Assembly: GCA_024277255.1 (NCBI GenBank)
Contig: JAJRVQ010000169.1
Coordinates: 1-62,990, forward strand
Source: Acidobacteriota bacterium
Lineage (GTDB): Bacteria; Acidobacteriota; Thermoanaerobaculia; Multivoradales; SZUA-115
Direction: 5' to 3'
DNA: 62,990 nucleotides
The notes below the pieces were generated by a model. The model saw nothing but the letters and a program-made list of their open reading frames with translations. It was not told the DNA's origin and made no database searches. The translations under genes and the position numbers were made by a program. Shown one piece after another: positions 13,730 through 21,155 of this stretch; the first letter of the stretch is position 1; each line of letters opens with the position of its first letter.

Positions 13730-15112
13730 TTACCCATCCACCGGAACACGCACTCGCACAGTCGTCCCCTGCCCGAGCACGGACTCGACGCTCGCCTCGC
13801 CTCCTACACTCTCAGCCCGCTCGCGCATGATCGCCAGCCCATAGCGCGAGCCCTTACCCTGCTGCTGCACCGCCGGATCGAAGCCCTTGCCGTCGTCCTT
13901 CACCACGGCGATGATGTGCTCTTGGTCACGCCGGATCTGGAGCTGAGCGTGCTCGGCTCCGGAATGCTTGCGAATGTTGGCGAGTGCCTCCTGGAGGATG
14001 CGAAGGAGCTGGAGCTCAACGCCGCCTCCGAGAAGAAGATCGCCGTCAAACTCAGCCTCCACGCGGATACCCGTCTGCTCTTGCCACTGCTGCAGGAACT
14101 CGGTCATCGCCTCATCCAAGGAGCCGGAAGAGTCCGCCGAGGTGCGCAGCGAGAGTATGCCTTCGCGAACATCCACGTAGAGGTTGCGGGCAGCGAGGGC
14201 CAGCTGATCCAGCTGTTCGCCCGCGGCGTCCACGCGATTTCTCTTCAGGTGTTCGAGAGCCGCCTGGGCTTTGGTGTTGACGTAGGCAAGTAGTTGGGCC
14301 ATGCCGTCGTGCATCTCACGAGCGATCCGAGCCCTCTCCTCGGCCACTGCCAAGAAGCGCAGGCTCCGGTGCAGATGGGCGTACTCGATAGCGATCGCCG
14401 CCTGCGCGGCGAAGCGCACCAGAATCTCTTCGTCGTCCGGTCCGAACTCAGGGGAGGACTGCTTGTTGGCGAGATAGAGATTTCCTCGAAAAGGGCTCTT
14501 GCAGACGATGGGAACGGCCAGCAAGGAGGTCACCTCGGGGTGGTGCGGAGGCAATCCGGCCGAACGCGAATCGACGGTCACGTCGCGAACTCTCAGCCGC
14601 GCGCCTTCGTGCAGCGGCACCCCGAGAAGTCCCCTCCCCCGCGGCGGCTCTCCAATCTCCTCGACCAAATCTTCTCTCATCCCGGAAGTGATGAACCGAG
14701 CGATTCGTCCTGGCTGCTCCTCGACGGAAATCGCGCCGAACTCAGCCTTCAACAGCCACCGAGCCTGGTCCACCACCCGCTGCAGAATCACGTCGAGAGA
14801 AAACTCACCCGAGATGTCCAGCGTGGCGCGATGCAGGGCATCCAGCTCTCGGTTGCGCCGGTGAAGCTCTTGCTCAATCCGCCGAACGGAGGCGAAGGCG
14901 GCTGAAAAGACGATGAGGAACCCCGCCACCGATACCGCCAGGATGAATACGCGCAGCGCCCATGAGTAGGCGCTGGTAGGGGAAACGTAGACGGCGTATT
15001 CGAACAGCACCACCACCGCCGCGAAGACGACAATCGCTAGAACGATCAGCCAACGAGGTCGCATGGTGATTCGGTTGCGACCGTGATGAGACTGCGTAGC
15101 GTTGTCGTCCAT
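13730..15112 (-). CDS. NarX/NreB-type sensor histidine kinase with GAF domain
   Basis: The kinase has 460 residues: two transmembrane helices (about 20-43 and 50-75), a short coiled linker, a GAF domain (about 98-245), then HisKA_3 with phospho-accepting H268 (ARIAREMHDGMAQLL) and HATPase_c (QEALANIRKHSGA; DDGKGFD; RYGLAIMRERAESVGG). The helices are close together, so there is almost no periplasmic sensor and the signal is probably read by GAF in the cytoplasm. The GAF residues do not show the CxxC set of oxygen-sensing NreB. A second possible ATG is 16 codons downstream. It is the partner of the NarL-type regulator that follows. Confidence 0.92.
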   Translation of the reverse strand: MDDNATQSHHGRNRITMRPRWLIVLAIVVFAAVVVLFEYAVYVSPTSAYSWALRVFILAVSVAGFLIVFSAAFASVRRIEQELHRRNRELDALHRATLDISGEFSLDVILQRVVDQARWLLKAEFGAISVEEQPGRIARFITSGMREDLVEEIGEPPRGRGLLGVPLHEGARLRVRDVTVDSRSAGLPPHHPEVTSLLAVPIVCKSPFRGNLYLANKQSSPEFGPDDEEILVRFAAQAAIAIEYAHLHRSLRFLAVAEERARIAREMHDGMAQLLAYVNTKAQAALEHLKRNRVDAAGEQLDQLALAARNLYVDVREGILSLRTSADSSGSLDEAMTEFLQQWQEQTGIRVEAEFDGDLLLGGGVELQLLRILQEALANIRKHSGAEHAQLQIRRDQEHIIAVVKDDGKGFDPAVQQQGKGSRYGLAIMRERAESVGGEASVESVLGQGTTVRVRVPVDG

Positions 15113-15466
15113 GAATCCACCAATTCTCGATATGCAAGCCTAGCTGACCAAGCTCATCCAGCAGCCAACTGCTCAGGTAGCCACCAGAAACGTTGAAGGG
15201 TGGGTCCCTCTCTACCCTACAGAACGGGAAGAATGGCGAGTTCTATGGCGGGAACCGCCTCGAAACACCGCCGAACCTACCGCCAACGCGATGAGCCATT
15301 CTGGCAGGATGACGATGGAGAAAGATACACCACTCCGCAGGGATCCATCCCACCCTGACGGATGGGGCGCAGCCCTATCCTGAGGGTAGTTGCGCAGGTC
15401 GAATGTTCCGGTCACACTGCCGAGCAAAATTGTCGCCGGCTCCACGGCGGTTCAACGGAGGTTCAA
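15113..15466. other. Divergent regulatory region between NarX-like kinase and respiratory operon
   Basis: These 354 bases hold no convincing gene. They must contain the promoters for the two-component pair (left) and the porin-Rieske-cyt b-octahaem operon (right). A CCATCC/GGATGG dyad with a 9-base spacer lies at 15345-15365. I found no clear sigma-70 hexamers and no obvious repeated NarL heptamers by eye. The porin start is marked by GGAGG at about 15457. Confidence 0.5.
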
Positions 15467-16696
15467 ATGACGGAGCGGATGCTGAGGGTTGGACTGGGCG
15501 GCATGGGTGGCGTCGTACTTGCCTGCATGCTGGCCTCTTCAGCCATGTGCGAAGAATCACCCACGTTTAGAGAGTCGTTGGCAAAAGGTAAACCGACCGT
15601 GGCGCTGCGCTATCGCGTCGAGGATGTCGACGACGCCAACAAGGAAAAGGACGCTCTCGCTTCGACCCTGCGTACGACCCTCGCCTACAAGACCTTGGCC
15701 TACAAGGGTTGGAGCTTCTTCATCGAAGCGGAAAATGTTGCCGTGGTCGGCAACGACCTGTACAAGAACGCCGGTGCCGGCAGCCTGTCGAACGGCGTCA
15801 CCGATCGGCCGGTGGTGGCCGATCCCGCCGGTACCGAGATCAACCAGGCGTCGGTGAGCTACCAGCACAACAAGACGACCTTCAAGCTGGGCCGCCAGGA
15901 AGTGCTACTCAACGACGTACGGTTCGTCGGCAATGTGGGATGGCGGCAGAATCACCAATCCTTCGACGCCTTTCGGATCACCGATCAATCCCTCGACAAG
16001 CTGAAGTTCTCCTATACCTACGTGACCCGCGTGCACCGGATTCTCGGCGACAACAAAGACATGCAGTCGCACCTTGTCGATGCCTCCTACGATTTGGGCA
16101 AGGTCGGTAAGTTGACCGGCTACATCTTCCTCCTCGACTACGACGTGATTACAGACGCGGGGCTCTCCACGTCCACCTACGGCCTCGAGTTCAAGGGAGC
16201 CAAGAAGCTCTCCGGAGATCGCAAGATCCTCTATGAGATCGAGCTGGCCGAACAGAGCGACGCCGCCGACAACCCGAACCAGATCGACGCCGGATATCGC
16301 CACTTCGTTCTCGGCGGAGCAATGAAAGGCTTGACCATCAAGGCTGGCTGGGAGATCCTAGAAGGAAATCCATCGCAGGGTCAGTTCAAGACACCCTTGG
16401 CCACGCTGCACAAATTCAACGGCTGGGCAGACAAGTTCCTCAACACGCCGACGAATGGTCTTGAGGACTTCTACTTTAGCTTGAGCGGCAAAGCCGGAAA
16501 GATCGGTTGGATGGCAGTCTTCCACGACTTCAGCGCGGAGAGCACTAGTGCGAGCTACGGTGATGAGTTGGATATTCAGCTGACCTACTCCAGCCCATGG
16601 GGTCAGGGCTTCGGCTTCAAGGCCGCGCTTTACGATGCCGACGAATTCTCCGTCGACGCCGACAAACTGATGCTGTGGACAAGTTACAAGTTCTAG
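15467..16696 (+). CDS. Outer-membrane beta-barrel porin, alginate_exp-like
   Basis: From the ATG at 15467 (GGAGG upstream) the protein has 409 residues. The signal peptide spans about 1-30 (VLACMLASSAMCEE). The mature chain shows amphipathic beta-strands throughout (VALRYRVEDVDD, WSFFIEAENVAVV, TTFKLGRQEVLL, FSYTYVTRVHRIL) and ends in an outer-membrane-type aromatic residue (TSYKF). The sequence style, including the GRQEVLLND phrase, fits the alginate export/porin-like family. In this operon it would admit the substrate of the periplasmic octahaem enzyme or let product out (inference). The stop is seven bases before the Rieske gene, so it is the first gene of the operon. Confidence 0.82.
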   Translation: MTERMLRVGLGGMGGVVLACMLASSAMCEESPTFRESLAKGKPTVALRYRVEDVDDANKEKDALASTLRTTLAYKTLAYKGWSFFIEAENVAVVGNDLYKNAGAGSLSNGVTDRPVVADPAGTEINQASVSYQHNKTTFKLGRQEVLLNDVRFVGNVGWRQNHQSFDAFRITDQSLDKLKFSYTYVTRVHRILGDNKDMQSHLVDASYDLGKVGKLTGYIFLLDYDVITDAGLSTSTYGLEFKGAKKLSGDRKILYEIELAEQSDAADNPNQIDAGYRHFVLGGAMKGLTIKAGWEILEGNPSQGQFKTPLATLHKFNGWADKFLNTPTNGLEDFYFSLSGKAGKIGWMAVFHDFSAESTSASYGDELDIQLTYSSPWGQGFGFKAALYDADEFSVDADKLMLWTSYKF

Positions 16697-16703
16697 GTGA
16701 ACC

Positions 16704-17324
16704 ATGGCTGACGAAAAAGACACGAACGGGCCGTCCTCTTCCGAGGCCCCAACCAAAGACACGGCCAACGACACGGCGAGCGGCCCTGATCGGCGGACCT
16801 TCCTGAAGGCTGCCTCCAGTGTAGCGATGGTCTCCGGGCTGGCTGGAGGCTATGGCGCTCTCGGCGCGGTGGCCGGCCGCTTCCTCTACCCCGCTCATCC
16901 ACCGGAGAGACGATGGATGTTCGTGGCTCTGGCCGGGACATTCGCGGTCGGGGATTCGATGGTCTATCGCGGCCCTGCCGGCGAGACGATCAACATCACC
17001 CGCCAGGGCAGCACCGGGGAACTCTCCGATTTCATCGCCCTGTCGAGCACCTGCCCGCACCTCGGCTGCCAAGTACATTGGGAGACGCAGAACAACCGCT
17101 ATTTCTGCCCCTGCCACAACGGTACCTTTGACCCAGCGGGTGTGGCGACGGGAGGCCCGCCGGGAGACGCCGGCCAGTCGCTGCCTCGCTACTCCCTCAA
17201 GATTGACAAAGACCTGCTGTTTATCGAGGTACCTGTCAACAGCGCCGTGACCGTCACTGATCTTCGCTCCAACGAACTGACCTCGGGCCAGCGGACCGAG
17301 GGCAAGAACGTGAGAAGGAGTTGA
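16704..17324 (+). CDS. Rieske iron-sulfur protein of a cytochrome bc-type complex
   Basis: The 206-residue protein has an unusually long hydrophilic N-terminus, then a twin-arginine motif (DRRTFLKAA, R30-R31), one membrane anchor (about 36-60) and a Rieske fold. Cluster ligands are visible as C117-x-H119-x2-C122 (STCPHLGC) and C135-x-C137-H138 (CPCHNG), with the GxPP-like GGPPGDAG loop. It transfers electrons between quinol oxidised at cytochrome b and a periplasmic acceptor. The next gene is cytochrome b, starting five bases later. No cytochrome c1/f gene is present. The octahaem protein at the operon end takes that place, so it is the presumed partner. Confidence 0.93.
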   Translation: MADEKDTNGPSSSEAPTKDTANDTASGPDRRTFLKAASSVAMVSGLAGGYGALGAVAGRFLYPAHPPERRWMFVALAGTFAVGDSMVYRGPAGETINITRQGSTGELSDFIALSSTCPHLGCQVHWETQNNRYFCPCHNGTFDPAGVATGGPPGDAGQSLPRYSLKIDKDLLFIEVPVNSAVTVTDLRSNELTSGQRTEGKNVRRS

Positions 17325-17329
17325 CTGGG

Positions 17330-18379
17330 ATGAGCAGCGCTCGCCAGTGGCTTCAGGACCGTTTCCCGATTTCGGGACGGCAGATCCGTGAGTTGACCAA
17401 CGAGCCGGTTCCGTACCACCTCAAACGCTGGTGGTTCGCCCTCGGTGGCACTCCCGCCTATCTCTTCGTGGTGCAGATCCTGACCGGAATTCTGCTCGCC
17501 ATGTACTACCAACCGGCCGCCGGCACCGCCTACGAATCGGTCCGCTACATCACCGAGGAGGCTGCCTTCGGCTGGTACATCCGCAGCATTCACAAGTGGG
17601 CTGCAACCCTGATGATCGCTGCGGTGATTCTCCACCAGATGCGGGTCTACTTCACCGGCGCCTATCGCAAACCGCGTGAACTCAACTGGATGATCGGCAT
17701 CTGCCTGCTGTTGACCACGCTGATGATCGGCTTCACCGGCTACAGCCTCGTTTTCGAGCAGCTCAGCTACTGGGGAGCCACGGTCGGCGCCAACATCAGC
17801 GACACCATACCGCTGGTCGGTGGTTTCATGAAGAAGATGTTGCTGGCCGGAGATGGCTACAACTCGCGGACCCTGTCGCGCTTCTTCATTCTTCATTCCG
17901 CCGTGCTGCCGGTAACGATGATCCTGCTGCTGGTCGTCCACATCACGCTGATCCGCTTGCAGGGAGTGACCGACTTCAAGTTCCGCGACGAACCCAAAGG
18001 TGAGGCGAAGAGCTTCAATTTCTTCCCCGAACACCTGATGACCGAGGTGATGATCGGCCTTGTCCTGATGGTTGTCTTGAGCGCGCTGGCGACGATCTTC
18101 CCAGCCGTGATGGGACCGCCTGCCAATCCACTGATCACGCCTGAGGTGATCAAGCCCGAGTGGTGGTTCTACGTCGCCTTTCGTTGGCTCAAGCTGTTTA
18201 CCGGCACGGCCGCGGTACTCAGCATGGGGCTGATCATTTTTGCAATCTTCACCTGGCCTTTCATCGACGCCTCGATCCGCAAGCGCACACGCTTCCAGGA
18301 AGCCAGTGTTTGGATCGGTATCGCGGGTGTGCTCACCATTATCGGACTGACGGTCTGGGAGGCCGTCGTCAAGCACTGA
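17330..18379 (+). CDS. Cytochrome b (b6/subunit IV fused type)
   Basis: The ATG at 17330 (AAGGAG upstream) gives 349 residues; a TTG nine bases earlier is less likely. Haem-ligand pairs are visible as H-x13-H (IHKWAATLMIAAVILH) and H-x14-H (HSAVLPVTMILLLVVH); the second spacing is the b6-type one. The quinol-site PEWY motif appears as PEWW in EVIKPEWWFY. About eight membrane helices cover both the b6-like and the subunit IV-like parts, making one fused but short chain. It oxidises or reduces quinone at the membrane together with the Rieske protein. The PEWW variant may tune the quinone site. Confidence 0.93.
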   Translation: MSSARQWLQDRFPISGRQIRELTNEPVPYHLKRWWFALGGTPAYLFVVQILTGILLAMYYQPAAGTAYESVRYITEEAAFGWYIRSIHKWAATLMIAAVILHQMRVYFTGAYRKPRELNWMIGICLLLTTLMIGFTGYSLVFEQLSYWGATVGANISDTIPLVGGFMKKMLLAGDGYNSRTLSRFFILHSAVLPVTMILLLVVHITLIRLQGVTDFKFRDEPKGEAKSFNFFPEHLMTEVMIGLVLMVVLSALATIFPAVMGPPANPLITPEVIKPEWWFYVAFRWLKLFTGTAAVLSMGLIIFAIFTWPFIDASIRKRTRFQEASVWIGIAGVLTIIGLTVWEAVVKH

Positions 18380-18396
18380 CCCCAAGGGGATTCGCT

Positions 18397-20037
18397 ATGA
18401 CTCTCGAAAACAAACGCTGGATCATCGCCGCTCTTGGTTTTCTGTTCCTTCTTTCCCTGGTGCTCGTGCAGTGGATGGAGACGGCGCGCAAGGCTGAGGA
18501 GGCCGGGCTGACCCGGGCGCACATCGCGATACCGGCGAATTCGCGTGCCTGTGTTGACTGCCACGAGGAGGGCACACCTGGGATCGTCGTCCACTGGAAA
18601 GGCAGCACGCACGCCGAAAAGGGTGTCGGCTGCATCGAGTGCCACAACGCCGCCAAGGAGGATGTGGACAGCTTCGAACACTACGGAGCGGTGATCGCCA
18701 CGGTGGTCACCCCCCGGGACTGCTCGCGCTGCCACCAAACCGAAGCTGAGGAGTTCGAGCATAGCCATCACGCCGCCGCCGGCAACATCTTGGCCTCGCT
18801 CGATAACTTCCTGGCCGAGACGGTTGAAGGATCGCGGACTGACTTCAACCCGCACTCCCCCACTCCGGGCGCCAACGTGAACATGGTCAACGGCTATGCC
18901 AGTGCCAACTCCGGTTGCTTGCAGTGCCACGGATCCAAGGTCGCCCTGGCCACCACCGACGGCGGCAAGGTCACGGTGGACGACCTCGAGCCGGATGAGA
19001 ATGGCCTACCGACCAATCTCGAAGCTGTGGCGAGGGTCTTCCACGACGGTGACGGCAAGCCCAGTTTGGTGGCCGCATCCTGGCCCAACACGGGCATCGG
19101 CCGTCTCAACCTGGACGGCTCACTTGGATCGTGCTCCGCCTGCCACAGCCGTCATGACTTCTCTCCTCGGCGTGCGCGGCAGCCCGAGAACTGCGGTAAG
19201 TGCCATCTCGGTCCCGACCACCCGCAGAAGGAAATCTACGAGGAATCCAAGCACGGTGTCGCCTTCCGCGATCTGAAGGACGACATGAACCTCGACAGCG
19301 AGAGCTGGATCCTCGGCAAGGACTACGCCGCAGCCCCGACCTGCGCCACCTGTCACATGTCGGGCAATCTGCGCAACGGCGGAAAGATTACTCACGACCC
19401 GGGCGAGCGCCTCTCATGGACAAACCGCCCGCCGGTATCGCTGGTCATGGACACCGACATCAACCACGGGATCGTCAAAGAGACCGACCCGAAATTGCGA
19501 CAGGGTCTCATTGCCGACTCGGCCGAGAACAAGCGGAACCGGATGAAGCAGGTCTGCTCACACTGCCACACACCCGACTACGTCAACGCCTTCTACAGCC
19601 AGTATGACGACCTGGTGGTGCTCTTCAACGAGAAATTCGCCAAGCCGGGTAAGAAGATCATGGCCGTCCTGGCGGAGACCGGGTTGCGCTCCAAGACCAA
19701 CTTCGACGAGGAGATCGAGTGGACCTGGTTCCTCCTCTGGCACCACGAAGGGCGGCGAGCTCGCCACGGTGCCTCGATGATGGCCCCGGACTACACGCAC
19801 TGGCACGGCATGTTCGAAGTCGCCGAGCACTTCTACATGGATCTCATCCCGCAGGCTAGGGAAATCGCCCACGATGCACGTCTGAATGGGCGGCGAGCCC
19901 AAGCTGACCGGGTCAACGCCGTGATCGAGGAGATCCTGGCCAGGCCCGAGCATGTCTGGTTCGAAGAGGGTGCCGAGGCAGCGACGGACCGGATCCGCGC
20001 CGAGATGGAGCGGCGCTACGGCAAGAGCGTCAACTAG
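18397..20037 (+). CDS. HAO-family octahaem cytochrome c, membrane-anchored
   Basis: From the ATG at 18397 the protein has 546 residues. One N-terminal helix (7-25) can serve as export signal or anchor. Eight CxxCH motifs are present at C52, C79, C109, C174, C246, C266, C316 and C387. The middle section (GSCSACHSRHDFS; CGKCHLGPDHPQKEIYEESK; CATCHMSGN) is clearly of the hydroxylamine oxidoreductase family. HAO oxidises hydroxylamine, while relatives reduce nitrite or hydroxylamine. Whether the cross-linking tyrosine of true HAO is present is not certain; Y466 in APDYTHWHG is the candidate. It is the last gene of the porin-Rieske-cyt b operon and probably exchanges electrons with that complex. 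Confidence 0.9.
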   Translation: MTLENKRWIIAALGFLFLLSLVLVQWMETARKAEEAGLTRAHIAIPANSRACVDCHEEGTPGIVVHWKGSTHAEKGVGCIECHNAAKEDVDSFEHYGAVIATVVTPRDCSRCHQTEAEEFEHSHHAAAGNILASLDNFLAETVEGSRTDFNPHSPTPGANVNMVNGYASANSGCLQCHGSKVALATTDGGKVTVDDLEPDENGLPTNLEAVARVFHDGDGKPSLVAASWPNTGIGRLNLDGSLGSCSACHSRHDFSPRRARQPENCGKCHLGPDHPQKEIYEESKHGVAFRDLKDDMNLDSESWILGKDYAAAPTCATCHMSGNLRNGGKITHDPGERLSWTNRPPVSLVMDTDINHGIVKETDPKLRQGLIADSAENKRNRMKQVCSHCHTPDYVNAFYSQYDDLVVLFNEKFAKPGKKIMAVLAETGLRSKTNFDEEIEWTWFLLWHHEGRRARHGASMMAPDYTHWHGMFEVAEHFYMDLIPQAREIAHDARLNGRRAQADRVNAVIEEILARPEHVWFEEGAEAATDRIRAEMERRYGKSVN

Positions 20038-20070
20038 AAGTCCGCTCTCACTCACCGATAGCTCCGGACA

Positions 20071-20101
20071 AAGGGGTCGATCCATTGCGGATCGGCCCCT
20101 T
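20071..20101 (+). terminator. Terminator of the respiratory operon
   Basis: AAGGGGTCGATCC pairs with GGATCGGCCCCTT (13 bp with one G-T pair) around ATTGC, 34 bases after the octahaem stop. The following TTCGTCG is a weak U-tract. Position and stem strength make it a good rho-independent candidate. Confidence 0.65.
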
Positions 20102-20232
20102 CGTCGTCTATGCGGGCGAATGATCGCAGAATCGTTCCTCATTGCATCGCGATCGTAGAGATAATCCTAGCCACGACTCGAATACTCCTGATACCCTAAT
20201 CGGTATACCTGAATTATCACGGAGGACCGCCC

Positions 20233-20517
20233 ATGAAGAGACTTGCCCTGTTCGCCTTGTTCGCCGCACTCTGCCTCGGTGCCGCGCAGCTTCCGCAAGC
20301 GTCCCTCACTCAGCCAGCCGATGGCCCCCAGATGGTCAATCTGGTGAACGAGACCGCCGGCGTCGTCGCTGTACGGCCCATGATCTCCATTCCGCACTGC
20401 GGCGACTACTGCTCCACCCCGGGCGCAGGGCGAGGCTGCATCGACGACTCGGGTCCCTTCTGGAAGAAGGTCCCTTGCCAGTGCCTCGGCGGCACCTGGA
20501 CCTGCGGATATTTCTAG
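20233..20517 (+). CDS. Small Cys-rich exported peptide
   Basis: The 94-residue protein starts at an ATG preceded by ACGGAGGA. It has a signal peptide (1-23, LALFALFAALCLGAAQ). The last 40 residues hold six cysteines (HCGDYC, GC, CQC, TC) and end WTCGYF, suggesting a disulfide-stabilised module. I do not recognise the family. It has its own apparent promoter space after the operon terminator, and shares a strong terminator with the convergent selenoprotein gene. It may be a secreted peptide or a periplasmic accessory protein. Confidence 0.65.
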   Translation: MKRLALFALFAALCLGAAQLPQASLTQPADGPQMVNLVNETAGVVAVRPMISIPHCGDYCSTPGAGRGCIDDSGPFWKKVPCQCLGGTWTCGYF

Positions 20518-20525
20518 CAGCCCTG

Positions 20526-20553
20526 CCGTTCTGGCCCTCCCGGGTCAGGACGG
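20526..20553. terminator. Bidirectional terminator hairpin
   Basis: CCGTTCTGGCCC pairs with GGGTCAGGACGG (12 bp with two wobble pairs) around TCCC, in the 64-base gap between the convergent Cys-rich peptide and selenoprotein genes. A CCCTTTCTTCT stretch follows on the plus strand. Confidence 0.65.
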
Positions 20554-20581
20554 CTAGCCCTTTCTTCTCGGCCTCTCCCTA

Positions 20582-21124
20582 TCAGCTCGTAACACCAGCC
20601 GCGGCGAGCAGCTGATCGACCGGAGCGTTGTCGCCGAAGCTCTGACTCACCTGGGCATAGAGGTCCTGGTCGCCGGGCGCGAAGACGAAGCTACCGCCCA
20701 GTTGCAGGGGGTCTTTGCCCAGACGATGTTGAGAGTGTCCGCCCGCCTTGGCCCGTGACCTCGCCTTGAAGTTGTCGAGCCGCACCAGGTGCAGCAGCGA
20801 GGCCGACTTCAGCCCGACGGTCTGGTAGGCCCGCTTGCGCGAATCCACCAAGAGCGGAAAACCGATCCCGGTCTCCCGGCGAAACTCGGCGGCATAGCGC
20901 CGGCCTCCAAGACCGATGGCCGCCAACGAGACTTCCGCATCCCGGAATGCTTGCTCGTGGTCGCGCAACTGCGCGACATGCTCGCGGCAGAAGATTCAGC
21001 CGTAGTGGCGCAGAAAGACCACCACGGCCTTGTGCTTCTCCCACAAGCTGCCCAGCCGTAGCTCTTGGCCTTGCGAGTCGGGGAGAACGATCGGAGACAA
21101 TGCAGCGCTCAGGGAATCTGTCAT
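20582..21124 (-). CDS. Selenocysteine-containing peroxiredoxin-like protein (AhpC/TSA_2, SelL/PRXL2-like), UGA read as Sec43
   Basis: The ATG at 21124 opens a frame of 180 residues if the TGA at 20996-20998 is decoded as selenocysteine. Upstream residues (SPIVLPDSQGQELRLGSLWE, then KAVVVFLRHYG) and downstream residues (IFCREHVAQLRDHE; AAIGLGGRRYAAEFR; FPLLVDSRKRAYQTVGL; DPLQLGGSFVF) together make one complete thioredoxin-fold AhpC/TSA_2 protein. The TGA falls exactly where the family has the first redox cysteine, giving U-x-x-C (YGUIFC). A perfect hairpin starts 18 bases after the UGA. A standard gene call would begin at the TTG at 20968 and lose the active site. Expected role: thiol/selenol peroxide reduction or disulfide chemistry. 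The host must have SelA/B/C/D, not seen here. Confidence 0.85.
20960..20977 (-). promoter_or_regulatory. Bacterial SECIS-like hairpin downstream of the Sec UGA
   Basis: In the mRNA GUCGCGC and GCGCGAC form a perfect 7-bp stem with an AGUU apical loop. The loop begins 26 nucleotides after the UGA and has G at its second position. This fits what I know of bacterial SECIS elements (loop about 16-37 nt from UGA, G among the first two loop bases), which recruit SelB with Sec-tRNA. The hairpin also encodes HVAQLRD. Confidence 0.75.
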
Positions 21125-21155
21125 CGGCTGAGTGTACAGGAGGAGGCGCTCGAAC

